Source: Marinifaba aquimaris (GTDB taxonomy: Bacteria > Pseudomonadota > Gammaproteobacteria > Enterobacterales > Alteromonadaceae). From it: a DNA stretch of 46,142 bases. Position 1 is the stretch's first letter. The number at the start of each line of letters is the position of its first letter. Of the stretch, positions 26,624 to 35,379 are shown in pieces. Where the stretch lies: the NCBI RefSeq assembly GCF_013328345.1, contig NZ_JABULX010000033.1, forward strand, positions 1-46,142, read 5' to 3'. The translations under genes were made by a program, and so were the position numbers. The notes beneath the pieces are model-generated. The model did not search any database and was not told the origin of the DNA. It saw only the letters and a list, made by a program, of their open reading frames with translations.

Positions 26624-28528
26624 TTATGCTTTTAAAAAATCTAGTGCTGTATCTAAACTACGCGTACGTTTCATCGCCGGTAAGCTTTTTACAAAAGTAG
26701 CACCATAATGACGGGATACGATCCTCGGATCACAAATAATTAAGACTCCGGTATCTTCCACATCTCTAATTAAGCGCCCAGCGCCCTGCTTTAAGGTGAT
26801 CACCGCTTGCGGGATCTGAACGTAGCTAAAAGGATCAAGCCCTTTTCGTTTACAATTGTCAATGCGTGCTTGATTGAGTGGATCATCAGGAGCCGTGAAA
26901 GGTAGCTTATCAATCATCACACACTTTAAGGCATCGCCTCTTACATCAACACCTTCCCAAAAAGCCCCCGTTGCTAAAAGAGCCGCCTCATCTTGCTCTA
27001 AAAAGAGGTTTAACAACTCGCGCTTTCCACATTGCCCCTGCACTAAAATATCCGTATCTAGCTGTTTTTTAAGTGCTGTAGCAACCATATTCATCATCCG
27101 ATGACTGGTGAATAACAAGAAACAGCGTCCCTGACTGGCCTTGATCACGCGCTTTGCAATATTTATCAGGCTAGAGAGTGCTTCTCTGTCATTAGGCTCA
27201 GGAATTAATCGCGGGACACATAGCATGGATTGTTTTGGGTAATCAAAAGGGCTGTCTAGCACCAATGACTCGTAATCTTTCAAGCCTAATAAATCAGTAA
27301 AGTGATCAAAACCCTCATTGACTGCTAACGTAGCTGATGTCATCAACCAAGCCTGTTCTTTTTCTTCTCTTATCGGAGCAAACTTATCGGCAACAGACAA
27401 TGGAGTCAGGTTTAAACTCAGGTGATGAGGTGTGGTTTCGTACCACAAACTGGCATCGAGTTGCTCGAGTTCATTCACTTTATCTAACACAGCTCGAAGA
27501 TGGGTAATACGCTCAAAACAGGTATCGATACCTTTGGTTCGGCCTAGGCAGTTTTTGATGACTTCATAGCTAAATTGCAGGGTTTCTTCAACTTTAGTGA
27601 CATGGGTTGAAAAAGGTTCAATGATTGCTTTTTCTCGCCAATTACCTTTTTCTACATCGATGGGAAACTGCAGTCGAAAGTCTTTACCCACACGAGATAG
27701 TTTCTCAACCACCTTAGCTAATTGCTTCACATCGGTTAATTCTGTGCGGTATTCAAGTTCAATATCTCGGCTTAGTTCTAATAATTGACGGGTTGAAAAG
27801 CGCTCGCCAAAATATTCACAAGCAATATCAGGCAGCTGATGTGCTTCGTCAAAGACCACCACATCCGACTCAGGCACTAATTCGCCAAACCCCGTATCTT
27901 TAACGGCCAAATCAGCAAAATATAAGTGATGATTGACAACGACTAAATCGGCGTCCATCGCTTTTTTACGCGCTTTAACTAGGTAGCAATCTTCATAATC
28001 TGGGCAATCTCTACCAAGGCAATTATCAATTGTGCTGGTGACAAGGGGAAAAACGCGAGAGTCTTCATTAATAGTGGTCAACTCACCAATATCACCCGTT
28101 TTAGTTCGGGTAGACCAAGTCCTTACTGTCTTGAAATCTTGCTTTAGACTTTTGTCGGTAATTTGTTGTGCATCGTCATTAATTTGCAAACGATAACGGC
28201 ATAGGTAATTAGCACGCCCTTTTAACAAAGCACTAAAGCGTTTTGAAGACAGCGCTTTAATAATTAACGGTAAGTCACGGTGATAGAGCTGTTCTTGAAG
28301 TGCTTTGGTACCGGTGGAGATAACAACTTTTTTATTACTGAGCAAGGCTGGTACAAGATAGGCAAAAGTTTTCCCTGTCCCCGTCCCTGCTTCAGCAATT
28401 AATAGCTGTTTTTGCTTGATGATTTTTTCGAACGATTTGGATAGTTCAATTTGCGCATCTCTAGGCTGATAACCATCAATAGCTTGTGCTAGTAAGCCAT
28501 CTTTTGCAAAAGCCTTAGAAACTGTCAC
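26624..28528 (-). CDS. yoaA: ATP-dependent DNA helicase YoaA (DinG/XPD-like)
   Basis: A 634-residue superfamily 2 iron-sulfur helicase. Walker A is AEAGTGTGKTFAYLVPALL. Candidate cluster cysteines are in NYLCRYRLQ and IDNCLGRDCPDYEDC. The motif II DEAH box is VFDEAHQLPD, and the C-terminal motif VI is ITLKQGAGRLIRD. In E. coli YoaA works with HolC in replication-fork repair. Length and the yoaA-tsaB order fit. The upstream gap (28529-28608) shows no CTGT-N8-ACAG LexA box. Confidence 0.95.
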   Translation of the reverse strand: MTVSKAFAKDGLLAQAIDGYQPRDAQIELSKSFEKIIKQKQLLIAEAGTGTGKTFAYLVPALLSNKKVVISTGTKALQEQLYHRDLPLIIKALSSKRFSALLKGRANYLCRYRLQINDDAQQITDKSLKQDFKTVRTWSTRTKTGDIGELTTINEDSRVFPLVTSTIDNCLGRDCPDYEDCYLVKARKKAMDADLVVVNHHLYFADLAVKDTGFGELVPESDVVVFDEAHQLPDIACEYFGERFSTRQLLELSRDIELEYRTELTDVKQLAKVVEKLSRVGKDFRLQFPIDVEKGNWREKAIIEPFSTHVTKVEETLQFSYEVIKNCLGRTKGIDTCFERITHLRAVLDKVNELEQLDASLWYETTPHHLSLNLTPLSVADKFAPIREEKEQAWLMTSATLAVNEGFDHFTDLLGLKDYESLVLDSPFDYPKQSMLCVPRLIPEPNDREALSSLINIAKRVIKASQGRCFLLFTSHRMMNMVATALKKQLDTDILVQGQCGKRELLNLFLEQDEAALLATGAFWEGVDVRGDALKCVMIDKLPFTAPDDPLNQARIDNCKRKGLDPFSYVQIPQAVITLKQGAGRLIRDVEDTGVLIICDPRIVSRHYGATFVKSLPAMKRTRSLDTALDFLKA

Positions 28529-28608
28529 TACAACACACCTTATCCTTCATAAACAGGCACGCATTATACACTTAAACCGAGCCAAAATGCACAAAGCAAA
28601 AAGCGTGT

Positions 28609-28860
28609 TTATGCCATAATATCAATGTGTTTTGTTTGTTTTTTAGCTTTAGCATCCTCTTCATTATCATCTTGATAAGGCGCCTTGTGGTGCCTTAAAA
28701 CATAATGGCTTAAATCCGTATTCGGCCTATCTTCAGAGGTTAAATCATTTTTACTTTTTGCCTCTTTTTCTACTTTTTTAATGTTCAGCCGCTCAGGTTT
28801 GAGCTTGTTTTGTATAGCTCGAGGCATAAAAGGGATAAGGACATCAGTTGTAATTAACAT
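28609..28860 (-). CDS. Small hypothetical protein, 83 aa
   Basis: A hydrophobic-start, highly charged protein (many Lys/Glu/Asp/His; LKPERLNIKKVEKEAKSKND). There is no signal peptide and no recognised domain. It should be soluble and partly disordered. Two ATGs lie in tandem at 28863 and 28860. GGAGG sits 5 bases before the second and almost touches the first, so I place the start at 28860. It lies about 80 bases downstream of the divergently placed intergenic region with the 29140 gene. The family is not recognised. Confidence 0.7.
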   Translation of the reverse strand: MLITTDVLIPFMPRAIQNKLKPERLNIKKVEKEAKSKNDLTSEDRPNTDLSHYVLRHHKAPYQDDNEEDAKAKKQTKHIDIMA

Positions 28861-29139
28861 CATTTCCTCCTAAGCACCTAAAAAATAAAGACTTATAAAG
28901 ATTATCGGCAAAGAGCAGTAAACATTCAATTTTACGTTTTTAACAACGAAAATGAATATGCATAAAAAACAAGAACTTAGTTTTTAGTTAGTGAGTTTAT
29001 TCATAAGCAACTTAATTTATAGTGCCAATTGCTCTAAATGAACCTAGGTCAGGTTCTAAACTTATAAGCGAGTAGGCCGATTTACAGGCAGTCTTTGCCA
29101 GATAAATTGCTTAGCTTTAAGTTCTTGAGGAGACAAAGA

Positions 29140-29364
29140 ATGAATTCTGTTGTAAGAATCCAAGCACTGACTTTGCCCAATATGGATTGCCGTTTTGATG
29201 ATACTCAGGCACATATGTTTTTAGAAAAAATGCTCTTACCGTTAGATGTACAAGATCAAATTTTAGCCGCCATCAATAGCCGAAGTACCAGTTCGCTAGA
29301 GCAATTAGCTTATGAAATTGAAATGGCGATGGAGTCTCATATTCCTGAGTTTTTAGGTCATTGA
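29140..29364 (+). CDS. Small hypothetical protein, 74 aa
   Basis: A strong GAGGAG ribosome binding site lies 9 bases before the ATG at 29140, so the upstream part of the open frame (from a TTG at 29095) is not used. The product begins MNSVVRIQALTLPNMDCRFD and is acidic and helical (EQLAYEIEMAMESHIPEF), without membrane segments. I do not recognise the family; it looks like a small conserved cytosolic protein. It converges with uvrB, with a hairpin in between. Confidence 0.75.
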   Translation: MNSVVRIQALTLPNMDCRFDDTQAHMFLEKMLLPLDVQDQILAAINSRSTSSLEQLAYEIEMAMESHIPEFLGH

Positions 29365-29372
29365 TGTATTTA

Positions 29373-29396
29373 GGCCCATCACAAATTTAATGGGCC
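29373..29396. terminator. Hairpin between convergent small gene and uvrB
   Basis: GGCCCAT (29373-29379) pairs with ATGGGCC (29390-29396). No T-run follows on either side, so it is at best a weak intrinsic terminator, but its position between two convergent stops fits that role. Confidence 0.45.
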
Positions 29397-29409
29397 CGAT
29401 GAGTAGTTG

Positions 29410-31431
29410 TTATGATTGCTTGATAATTTGCTGTTGCAACTCATGCACCTGATCGCGAAGTTTAGCTGCTTTTTCAAATTCTAAATTACTTGCAGCTTCA
29501 TACATTTCACTTTCAAGTGCTTTGATTTCTTTGGTTAATTCATCAATGCTCTTAGCTTGATATTTACCTTTTGATTCAGCAACTTTTCTCAATTTGACCT
29601 TTTGGCCGCCTGCGCCATCGTCTTCATGACCTACATCCATTACATCAGTAATTTTCTTATTTAAACCTTGCGGCGTAATACCGTGTAACTCGTTGTGGGC
29701 TTGTTGCTTTTCACGGCGGCGGCTAGTTTCATCCATTGCTTTTTGCATAGAGCCTGTCACTCTGTCTGCATACAAAATAGCATGGCCATTAACGTTACGG
29801 GCCGCACGTCCAATAGTCTGAATAAGTGAACGCTCAGAACGTAAGAAACCCTCCTTATCGGCATCTAAGATGGCAACAAGGGATACTTCTGGCATATCCA
29901 AGCCTTCTCTGAGCAAGTTAATCCCAACCAGTACATCGAACTTACCCAACCTCAGATCACGAATAATTTCCACTCGCTCAACCGTATCAATGTCAGAGTG
30001 TAGATAACGCACTCGAACTCCATGGTCATTTAAATAATCTGTTAAGTCCTCAGCCATTCGCTTGGTTAACGTCGTCGCCAATACACGCTCATCCTTTGCT
30101 ACGCGAAGGTTTATCTCAGATAAAAGATCATCTACTTGAGTGGCAACCGGTCGTACTTCAAGTGTGGGGTCCAATAAACCTGTAGGTCTAACGACCTGTT
30201 CTGCGACTTCGCCATTGGACTTTTCTAATTCGTAATTACCAGGAGTAGCCGATACGTAAAGCGTTTGCGGTGAAACTTGTTCGAATTCTTCAAATTTCAT
30301 CGGCCTATTATCAAGTGCTGATGGTAATCTGAAACCGTATTCAACGAGGTTCTCTTTACGTGACCTGTCGCCTTTGTACATGGCGCCAATTTGCGACACC
30401 GTCACATGCGATTCATCGATAATGAGTAATCCATCATCAGGAAGGTAATCAAATAACGTAGGTGGTGGCTCACCCGGTGCACGACCGGATAAATAGCGTG
30501 AATAGTTTTCGATACCAGAGCAATAGCCAAGCTCTACCATCATTTCAATATCAAATTGAGTACGTTGACTAATTCTTTGCTCTTCTACCAGTTTGTTTAA
30601 AGATAATAATTGCTTCTTTCTATCGGCTAACTCGTCTTTGATATCATCAACAGCAGCCAATATTTTTTCACGTGGCGTAACATAGTGTGTTTTTGGGTAG
30701 ATGGTCGTGCGAGCAAGTGTTTGTTTCATTTCACCTGTTAACGGATCAAACTCACTGATTCGCTCTATCTCTTCATCAAATAACTCAACTCTTACACCAT
30801 CTCTTTCTGAATCTGCTGGGAAAATATCAATAACATCACCTCTAACGCGATAAGTACCACGCTGAAACTCGATATCGTTTCGAGTATATTGCAGTTCAGC
30901 TAAACGCCTTAAGATAGCTCGCTGGTCAATCAAATCACCCTGTCTTAAATGCAATAGCATTTTGAGGTATGAGTCCGGATCACCAAGGCCATAGATTGCT
31001 GAAACAGAAGCGACGATCACAACATCACGCCTTTCCATTAATGCTTTCGTTGCAGATAATCGCATCTGCTCGATATGATCATTAATAGATGCATCTTTTT
31101 CGATAAAAGTATCTGTTGAAGGCACATATGCTTCAGGCTGGTAATAATCGTAATAAGAAACAAAGTACTCAACCGCGTTATCGGGGAAAAACTCTTTCAT
31201 TTCTCCGTAAAGCTGTGCTGCAAGCGTTTTGTTATGTGCTAATAATAAAGTCGGTCGATTGAGCTCAGTTATCACATTGGCCATAGTAAATGTTTTACCT
31301 GAGCCTGTTACACCGAGTAAAGTTTGATGGGCAAGACCGGCATCAAAACCATCAACTAGCTGCTCGATCGCTTTAGGTTGATCGCCTGCTGGTTGGTATT
31401 GCGAACTTAATTTAAATAACTTATCCGACAT
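29410..31431 (-). CDS. uvrB: Excinuclease ABC subunit B
   Basis: The 673-residue damage-verifying helicase subunit of nucleotide excision repair. Walker A is [14 protein letters not shown]. The beta-hairpin region is [20 protein letters not shown], motif II is [10 protein letters not shown], motif VI is [10 protein letters not shown], and the C-terminal UVR domain is [20 protein letters not shown]. The full family length is present. It begins 14 bases after the MATE gene and probably shares its transcript. No LexA box (CTGT-N8-ACAG) was seen just upstream of either gene. Confidence 0.97.
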   Translation of the reverse strand: MSDKLFKLSSQYQPAGDQPKAIEQLVDGFDAGLAHQTLLGVTGSGKTFTMANVITELNRPTLLLAHNKTLAAQLYGEMKEFFPDNAVEYFVSYYDYYQPEAYVPSTDTFIEKDASINDHIEQMRLSATKALMERRDVVIVASVSAIYGLGDPDSYLKMLLHLRQGDLIDQRAILRRLAELQYTRNDIEFQRGTYRVRGDVIDIFPADSERDGVRVELFDEEIERISEFDPLTGEMKQTLARTTIYPKTHYVTPREKILAAVDDIKDELADRKKQLLSLNKLVEEQRISQRTQFDIEMMVELGYCSGIENYSRYLSGRAPGEPPPTLFDYLPDDGLLIIDESHVTVSQIGAMYKGDRSRKENLVEYGFRLPSALDNRPMKFEEFEQVSPQTLYVSATPGNYELEKSNGEVAEQVVRPTGLLDPTLEVRPVATQVDDLLSEINLRVAKDERVLATTLTKRMAEDLTDYLNDHGVRVRYLHSDIDTVERVEIIRDLRLGKFDVLVGINLLREGLDMPEVSLVAILDADKEGFLRSERSLIQTIGRAARNVNGHAILYADRVTGSMQKAMDETSRRREKQQAHNELHGITPQGLNKKITDVMDVGHEDDGAGGQKVKLRKVAESKGKYQAKSIDELTKEIKALESEMYEAASNLEFEKAAKLRDQVHELQQQIIKQS

Positions 31432-31445
31432 ATATCACACTTTTA

Positions 31446-32834
31446 TTAAGATTTACTTGGCACTTCTTGTGGCGCTTGATTTAACTGGCAGTTTTTCATC
31501 TGTCTGCTAAACCAAGTAAAAGATAAAATGGCCATTAGTAGGTTTGCGATCACCCCACCAACAAATAAACCGTGAATATCGGCAATAAGGCCACCGAAAT
31601 ATGAAAGGGGTAAAAAGAAAACAAACAATCTGAAGACACTCAGTACTAAAGCATGCATAGGTTTGTGCAGTGCATTCAATGAAGAATTAGTCAGGATCAC
31701 AATTCCCTGTAGACCATAAGCCAGTGGCATAATCCAAATAAACCAAGTAATTAAATCAATCACCTGTTCGTCCGATGAGAAAGCACGCGCAATCGGCCAA
31801 GCTAAAAATAACAACAATACATAAGTACCAAACTGCCATGCCATGACAAATTTACTCACAGATAAGTAAGCTTGTTTGATTCGGTCTATTTGTCCTGCAC
31901 CATAGTTCTGACTAACAAATGGCGGTAAAGACATAGACAACGCCAAGACAACCATAGATGCAATCGATTCAATTCTATTTCCTACACCAATGGCAGCAAC
32001 CGCTTCTTTACCATAGGTTGCAACAATTGCCGTTAGAATCGCCATAGCAATAGGTGTCAACATGTTTGCGCCAGCGGCAGGTAAACCTATTTTCATGATG
32101 TCGCGACCAGATTGAATCAACTCACGAATATAAGGTAAGCGCTTGAACATCAGTTTTCTTGAATAAGCAAGAATGTATACGATAGCAAATGTGCCAATTA
32201 CCCAAGAAATCAAACTCGCTAACGCGGCGCCTTGCATACCTAAAGCGGGTATAGGACCGAAGCCAAAAATAAGAATAGGATCCAATACAGCATTGATTAA
32301 GCCGCCCATCGCCATTACTTGACTAGGCGTCTTGGTATCTCCCGAAGCTCTTAAAACACTATTACCCACCATGGGCAAGACCAAGAAAAGACAGCCCATG
32401 TACCAAATTTCCATGTATTGCTTGATATAAGGAAGGACTTCATCCGTAGCACCAAGCATTCTAAAGAGGGGGTCGATGGTGAAATAGCCAATGAGACATA
32501 AAACAGCGACAAAGATAACCGACAGTGTTAATGCAGAGTTCGCATGCTTTTTAGCCAATAATTTATCTCCCTGCCCTAACGTTTTAGCTATGACAGCAGA
32601 TGTGCCTATACCTAGACCTATCGCTAGGCTTATAACGGTAAAGGTAATAGGGAAGGTAAAGCTAATAGCAGCCAGTTGTACTGTTCCCATAAAACCAATA
32701 AAGAGCGTGTCTATTAGATTAAATGACATCAGCGCAATCATGCCTAATACCATAGGAATGGTCATACTCTTTAATGTGGATTCAATAGGACCATTGAGTA
32801 AATCATGGTGAGGATTTTTTTTAACTGACGACAT
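31446..32834 (-). CDS. MATE-family efflux transporter
   Basis: A 462-residue, 12-helix MatE protein. The first half opens PMVLGMIALMSFNLIDTLFI and the second LPAAGANMLTPIAMAILTAI, both typical MatE repeat starts. It exports cationic compounds or drugs with Na+ or H+; the substrate is unknown. It is upstream of and very close to uvrB, an uncommon pairing. The large AT-rich gene desert starts right behind its start codon. Confidence 0.93.
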   Translation of the reverse strand: MSSVKKNPHHDLLNGPIESTLKSMTIPMVLGMIALMSFNLIDTLFIGFMGTVQLAAISFTFPITFTVISLAIGLGIGTSAVIAKTLGQGDKLLAKKHANSALTLSVIFVAVLCLIGYFTIDPLFRMLGATDEVLPYIKQYMEIWYMGCLFLVLPMVGNSVLRASGDTKTPSQVMAMGGLINAVLDPILIFGFGPIPALGMQGAALASLISWVIGTFAIVYILAYSRKLMFKRLPYIRELIQSGRDIMKIGLPAAGANMLTPIAMAILTAIVATYGKEAVAAIGVGNRIESIASMVVLALSMSLPPFVSQNYGAGQIDRIKQAYLSVSKFVMAWQFGTYVLLLFLAWPIARAFSSDEQVIDLITWFIWIMPLAYGLQGIVILTNSSLNALHKPMHALVLSVFRLFVFFLPLSYFGGLIADIHGLFVGGVIANLLMAILSFTWFSRQMKNCQLNQAPQEVPSKS

Positions 32835-33270
32835 TGATTGACTTAAATTAGGCTAGGAAAAGGAAAAGCTGGATATTAAAGGACATATTCTATTCGAGTT
32901 CTAGCAATAAGCCTAATTAATTTATCAGTTCAAAAAGCCATTCTAGCGTGAAAATCGTCAAGCAAATTAGAGTTATTAATAAATGTAACTAACATTCTGT
33001 GTCAGCTAAATGAAGCAAGATGACCTCGCTGAAAAAATACAAGGAAAGATCTGACTTTTTTAGAAAAAATAATCAATTTGTAAAATTAATGCACAACAAA
33101 GGGGCATAAAGATCTAAAGCGGACATTTTTCAAACAGTTTAATTAAAAAAACATCAAGAATCTCACAAGCACTTGATTATTAATGACTTTTTATTTTTTA
33201 TAAAAAAATCGTAAAAATAGTATTGACACAGTAATGACGCGCCTTAGCGGATTGTATTCAATTTAACCCA

Positions 33271-33299
33271 CACAGTTATCCACAGAACAAGTGGATAAC
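33271..33299. repeat. DnaA-box inverted module 1
   Basis: TTATCCACA (33276-33284, plus) and TTATCCACT (33290-33298, minus strand) face each other with 5 bases between. TTATCCACA is a perfect match to the E. coli DnaA box consensus TTATNCACA. The module is nearly identical to the one at 33729-33757. Confidence 0.65.
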
Positions 33300-33360
33300 G
33301 CGCGCAAAGCCTTATTGCTACTGAGTTGAGGTAAAGTAGGTAAAATATTTGGAAACAAAC

Positions 33361-33381
33361 ATAGACATTTTGTCTATTTTT
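33361..33381 (+). terminator. Small hairpin with T-run
   Basis: ATAGACA (33361-33367) pairs with TGTCTAT (33371-33377) around three T's and is followed by TTTT. It lies 62 bases after DnaA module 1. It may be a weak terminator for a short transcript, but no gene is seen upstream. Confidence 0.35.
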
Positions 33382-33497
33382 AAACCTATGTGACAACTTG
33401 ATTAAATCTAAATGACAAACCAACTTCATTTGGATTGAAAATAAAGTAAATATCACTCGCCCAAAAAACAAATACCAAAACAAGTGAGTTATATGTT

Positions 33498-33506
33498 TTA
33501 TTCACA
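33498..33506 (+). other. DnaA-box-like site TTATTCACA
   Basis: Exact match to TTATNCACA. It lies between the two inverted modules. Weaker neighbours are 33592-33600 (TAATCCACT, minus strand) and 33620-33628 (TTATTCACC). Confidence 0.5.
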
Positions 33507-33721
33507 TCCCTCATCATCAAAAGAGGTAAAAACAACAAAAAGCTCAAAAAACAACCTTTAAATTAAGATAAAACAAACAGGGATGTTAACAAGTGGATTA
33601 TTTACTATTTCTTGTTGTTTTATTCACCAAATGAACTAACAAACTCGCAAGAAATTGATTTAAAAAAACTTTTCAAACAACCTTTTTCACTAAAACAGGT
33701 TATAACCAATTCACCAATATC

Positions 33722-33757
33722 TTTTTCACACAGTTACCCACAGATACAGTGGATAAC
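33722..33757. repeat. DnaA-box inverted module 2
   Basis: TTTTTCACA (33722-33730), TTACCCACA (33734-33742) and, facing them, TTATCCACT (33748-33756, minus strand). The last two have the same 5-base spacing as module 1, and the shared frame CACACAGTTA-CCACAGA-GTGGATAAC shows the two modules are related copies. Confidence 0.65.
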
Positions 33758-34330
33758 AAAATTACCAATTCCGAAAGTAATAAACACAGACGTTTTAACT
33801 TCAATCACTCACTAATAGAGATACAACCTGATGAGCTGTAATAAATTACCCAACAGCAGTCAGCAGTACACTATTAATTAAGCATTGTATGCAAATCTTA
33901 GTAAGGCTTTTTTGAAGTGGTTATGGTAGTAGGAAGGCTGATAAAGTGGCAAAAGTTGCTTTTAGTAATGTAGTGGGTAATGCAAGTTCGCACTTGGTTA
34001 GGCTTCCAGTCTTTTTAGCTAATGGAGCAATTTGCTGAGCGTGTAGCTAAAACAAGGCCATGGTTTACCTGAAACACAATAAAGAATAATTAAGCCTAGT
34101 AAGTGGTGATTGTGTTGCTCTATTTAAACCTTCTAATTAGGAAATAGCGTTGAACCCGTTTTTGCAGTTTGATGTTATTTCAACATTCACGATTTATGAC
34201 CTACCGTAATACTTTAAATAGCTCTGAGCTAGAGTTTCTGATTGCATTAGGTTTGGACATTGATATTGTGAGCTTGTAGGAGTGGCCTCCAATACAAAGA
34301 GTAGCAAAGTAGCCAGATTCACTTTTCTAT

Positions 34331-34351
34331 TTTCCTATTTCCTATTTCCTA
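34331..34351 (+). repeat. Three tandem copies of TTTCCTA
   Basis: A perfect 7-base unit repeated three times, preceded by a degenerate copy. It is a short low-complexity tandem repeat with no visible function. Confidence 0.6.
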
Positions 34352-34693
34352 CTTGATAAAAGTAACGACAATTATAGAGAGGTGAGCTTTGTAGCTATTT
34401 ATTAATAGTAGGCTCGATTACAGCCATACTTTTTTCTGTAGATATATTTAAGAGTGATGATTCACTTATAAAGCGCTTTTAATTAAATAATGTCCCCTAC
34501 TCTTTATGATTTTTATACCCAAATTAAAAGCTGAATAAGATGAAGTCGATATTAGCCAAAATTAATTTCAAATCAAATCCTTGCAAAAATGCCTAAAAGG
34601 CTAAAAAGCTAACAAAAACAGAATCTTTCCCATACAAGAAGTACATTTTTCAAGCGAACAGTCAAAAACATTAAAAATATCTTAAAAACTTTG

Positions 34694-34722
34694 TTGACAG
34701 GTTTAGCCGACATCATTAATAT
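34694..34722 (+). promoter_or_regulatory. Strong sigma-70 promoter of the tRNA-Asn array
   Basis: A consensus -35 TTGACA (34694-34699) and a -10 TAATAT (34717-34722) are separated by the ideal 17 bases. The discriminator GCGCCCCCG after the -10 is GC-rich, as in stringently controlled stable-RNA promoters. The first tRNA starts 25 bases after the -10. Confidence 0.85.
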
Positions 34723-34746
34723 GCGCCCCCGTTGACGCGACAAGCT

Positions 34747-34823
34747 TCCCCCTTAGCTCAGTTGGTTAGAGCGACGGACTGTTAATCCGCAGGTCCCCCG
34801 TTCGAGTCGGGGAGGGGGAGCCA
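34747..34823 (+). tRNA. tRNA-Asn (GUU), copy 1
   Basis: A 77-nt tRNA with a closed acceptor stem (TCCCCCT with AGGGGGA), encoded CCA, anticodon loop CTGTTAA giving GUU, and T loop TTCGAGT. It is first of four identical genes in tandem behind a strong promoter. Confidence 0.97.
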
Positions 34824-34848
34824 AATCGCACAACGAAAAAAACGATGT

Positions 34849-34925
34849 TCCCCCTTAGCTCAGTTGGTTAGAGCGACGGACTGTTAATCCGCAGGTCCCC
34901 CGTTCGAGTCGGGGAGGGGGAGCCA
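34849..34925 (+). tRNA. tRNA-Asn (GUU), copy 2
   Basis: Identical in sequence to copy 1, starting exactly 102 bases after it. The 25-base spacer contains CACAACGAAAAAAACGATGT. Confidence 0.97.
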
Positions 34926-34950
34926 AGTCGCACAACGAAAAAAACGATGT

Positions 34951-35027
34951 TCCCCCTTAGCTCAGTTGGTTAGAGCGACGGACTGTTAATCCGCAGGTCC
35001 CCCGTTCGAGTCGGGGAGGGGGAGCCA
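34951..35027 (+). tRNA. tRNA-Asn (GUU), copy 3
   Basis: Identical to copies 1 and 2, with the same 102-base period. The spacer before it differs from the other two spacers by one base (AGTCGC in place of AATCGC). Confidence 0.97.
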
Positions 35028-35052
35028 AATCGCACAACGAAAAAAACGATGT

Positions 35053-35129
35053 TCCCCCTTAGCTCAGTTGGTTAGAGCGACGGACTGTTAATCCGCAGGT
35101 CCCCCGTTCGAGTCGGGGAGGGGGAGCCA
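35053..35129 (+). tRNA. tRNA-Asn (GUU), copy 4
   Basis: Last of the four identical genes, same 102-base period. After it the sequence diverges at once (AGTTTTTCATACTT), where a weak stem with T's may end the transcript. Nothing else is seen in the 250 bases to the next gene. Confidence 0.97.
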
Positions 35130-35379
35130 AGTTTTTCATACTTGCCTCCTACTCTATTTCATACTTTCAATACCTTTACAAAGCAACAACTTGTAATTCA
35201 CTCTTATTAACTGCTTTAACTAGACAAAATCTTTAAAAAAAATTATCTTTATCTCAACGCTAAGTTAAGTTATCGAACTTTAAAAACAGATAACTGAAGT
35301 AAAACCTCGCATTCACAACAATAATAATATCTATCCAGTTCCTATAATAGTGGATGAACTTAAACGGAGTACCTAGGGA

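Larger units (their letters stand above)
32835..34693. other. 1.9-kb AT-rich gene desert
   Basis: No credible protein gene lies here: the two longest open frames (33244-33483 minus, 33612-33815 plus) start with TTG, lack ribosome binding sites and run across the DnaA-box modules. Contents seen: eight DnaA-box-like 9-mers in 33276-33756, a small hairpin with a T-run at 33361-33381, and three perfect tandem copies of TTTCCTA at 34331-34351. The tRNA promoter lies at the right end. Confidence 0.7.

Noticed and set aside
33040-33115. oriC-like 13-mers (GATCT followed by T-rich DNA) near the DnaA boxes
   Set aside because: Only two GATC sites and an imperfect 13-mer; not enough to call a DNA-unwinding element.
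33244-33815. Open frames at 33244-33483 (minus) and 33612-33815 (plus)
   Set aside because: Both start with TTG, lack ribosome binding sites, have AT-driven composition and run over the DnaA-box modules.
34747-35129. Regular 102-base repeat pattern that at first looks like a CRISPR array
   Set aside because: The 77-base repeats fold as tRNA-Asn with CCA ends, and the spacers are identical to each other, so this is a tRNA tandem array.
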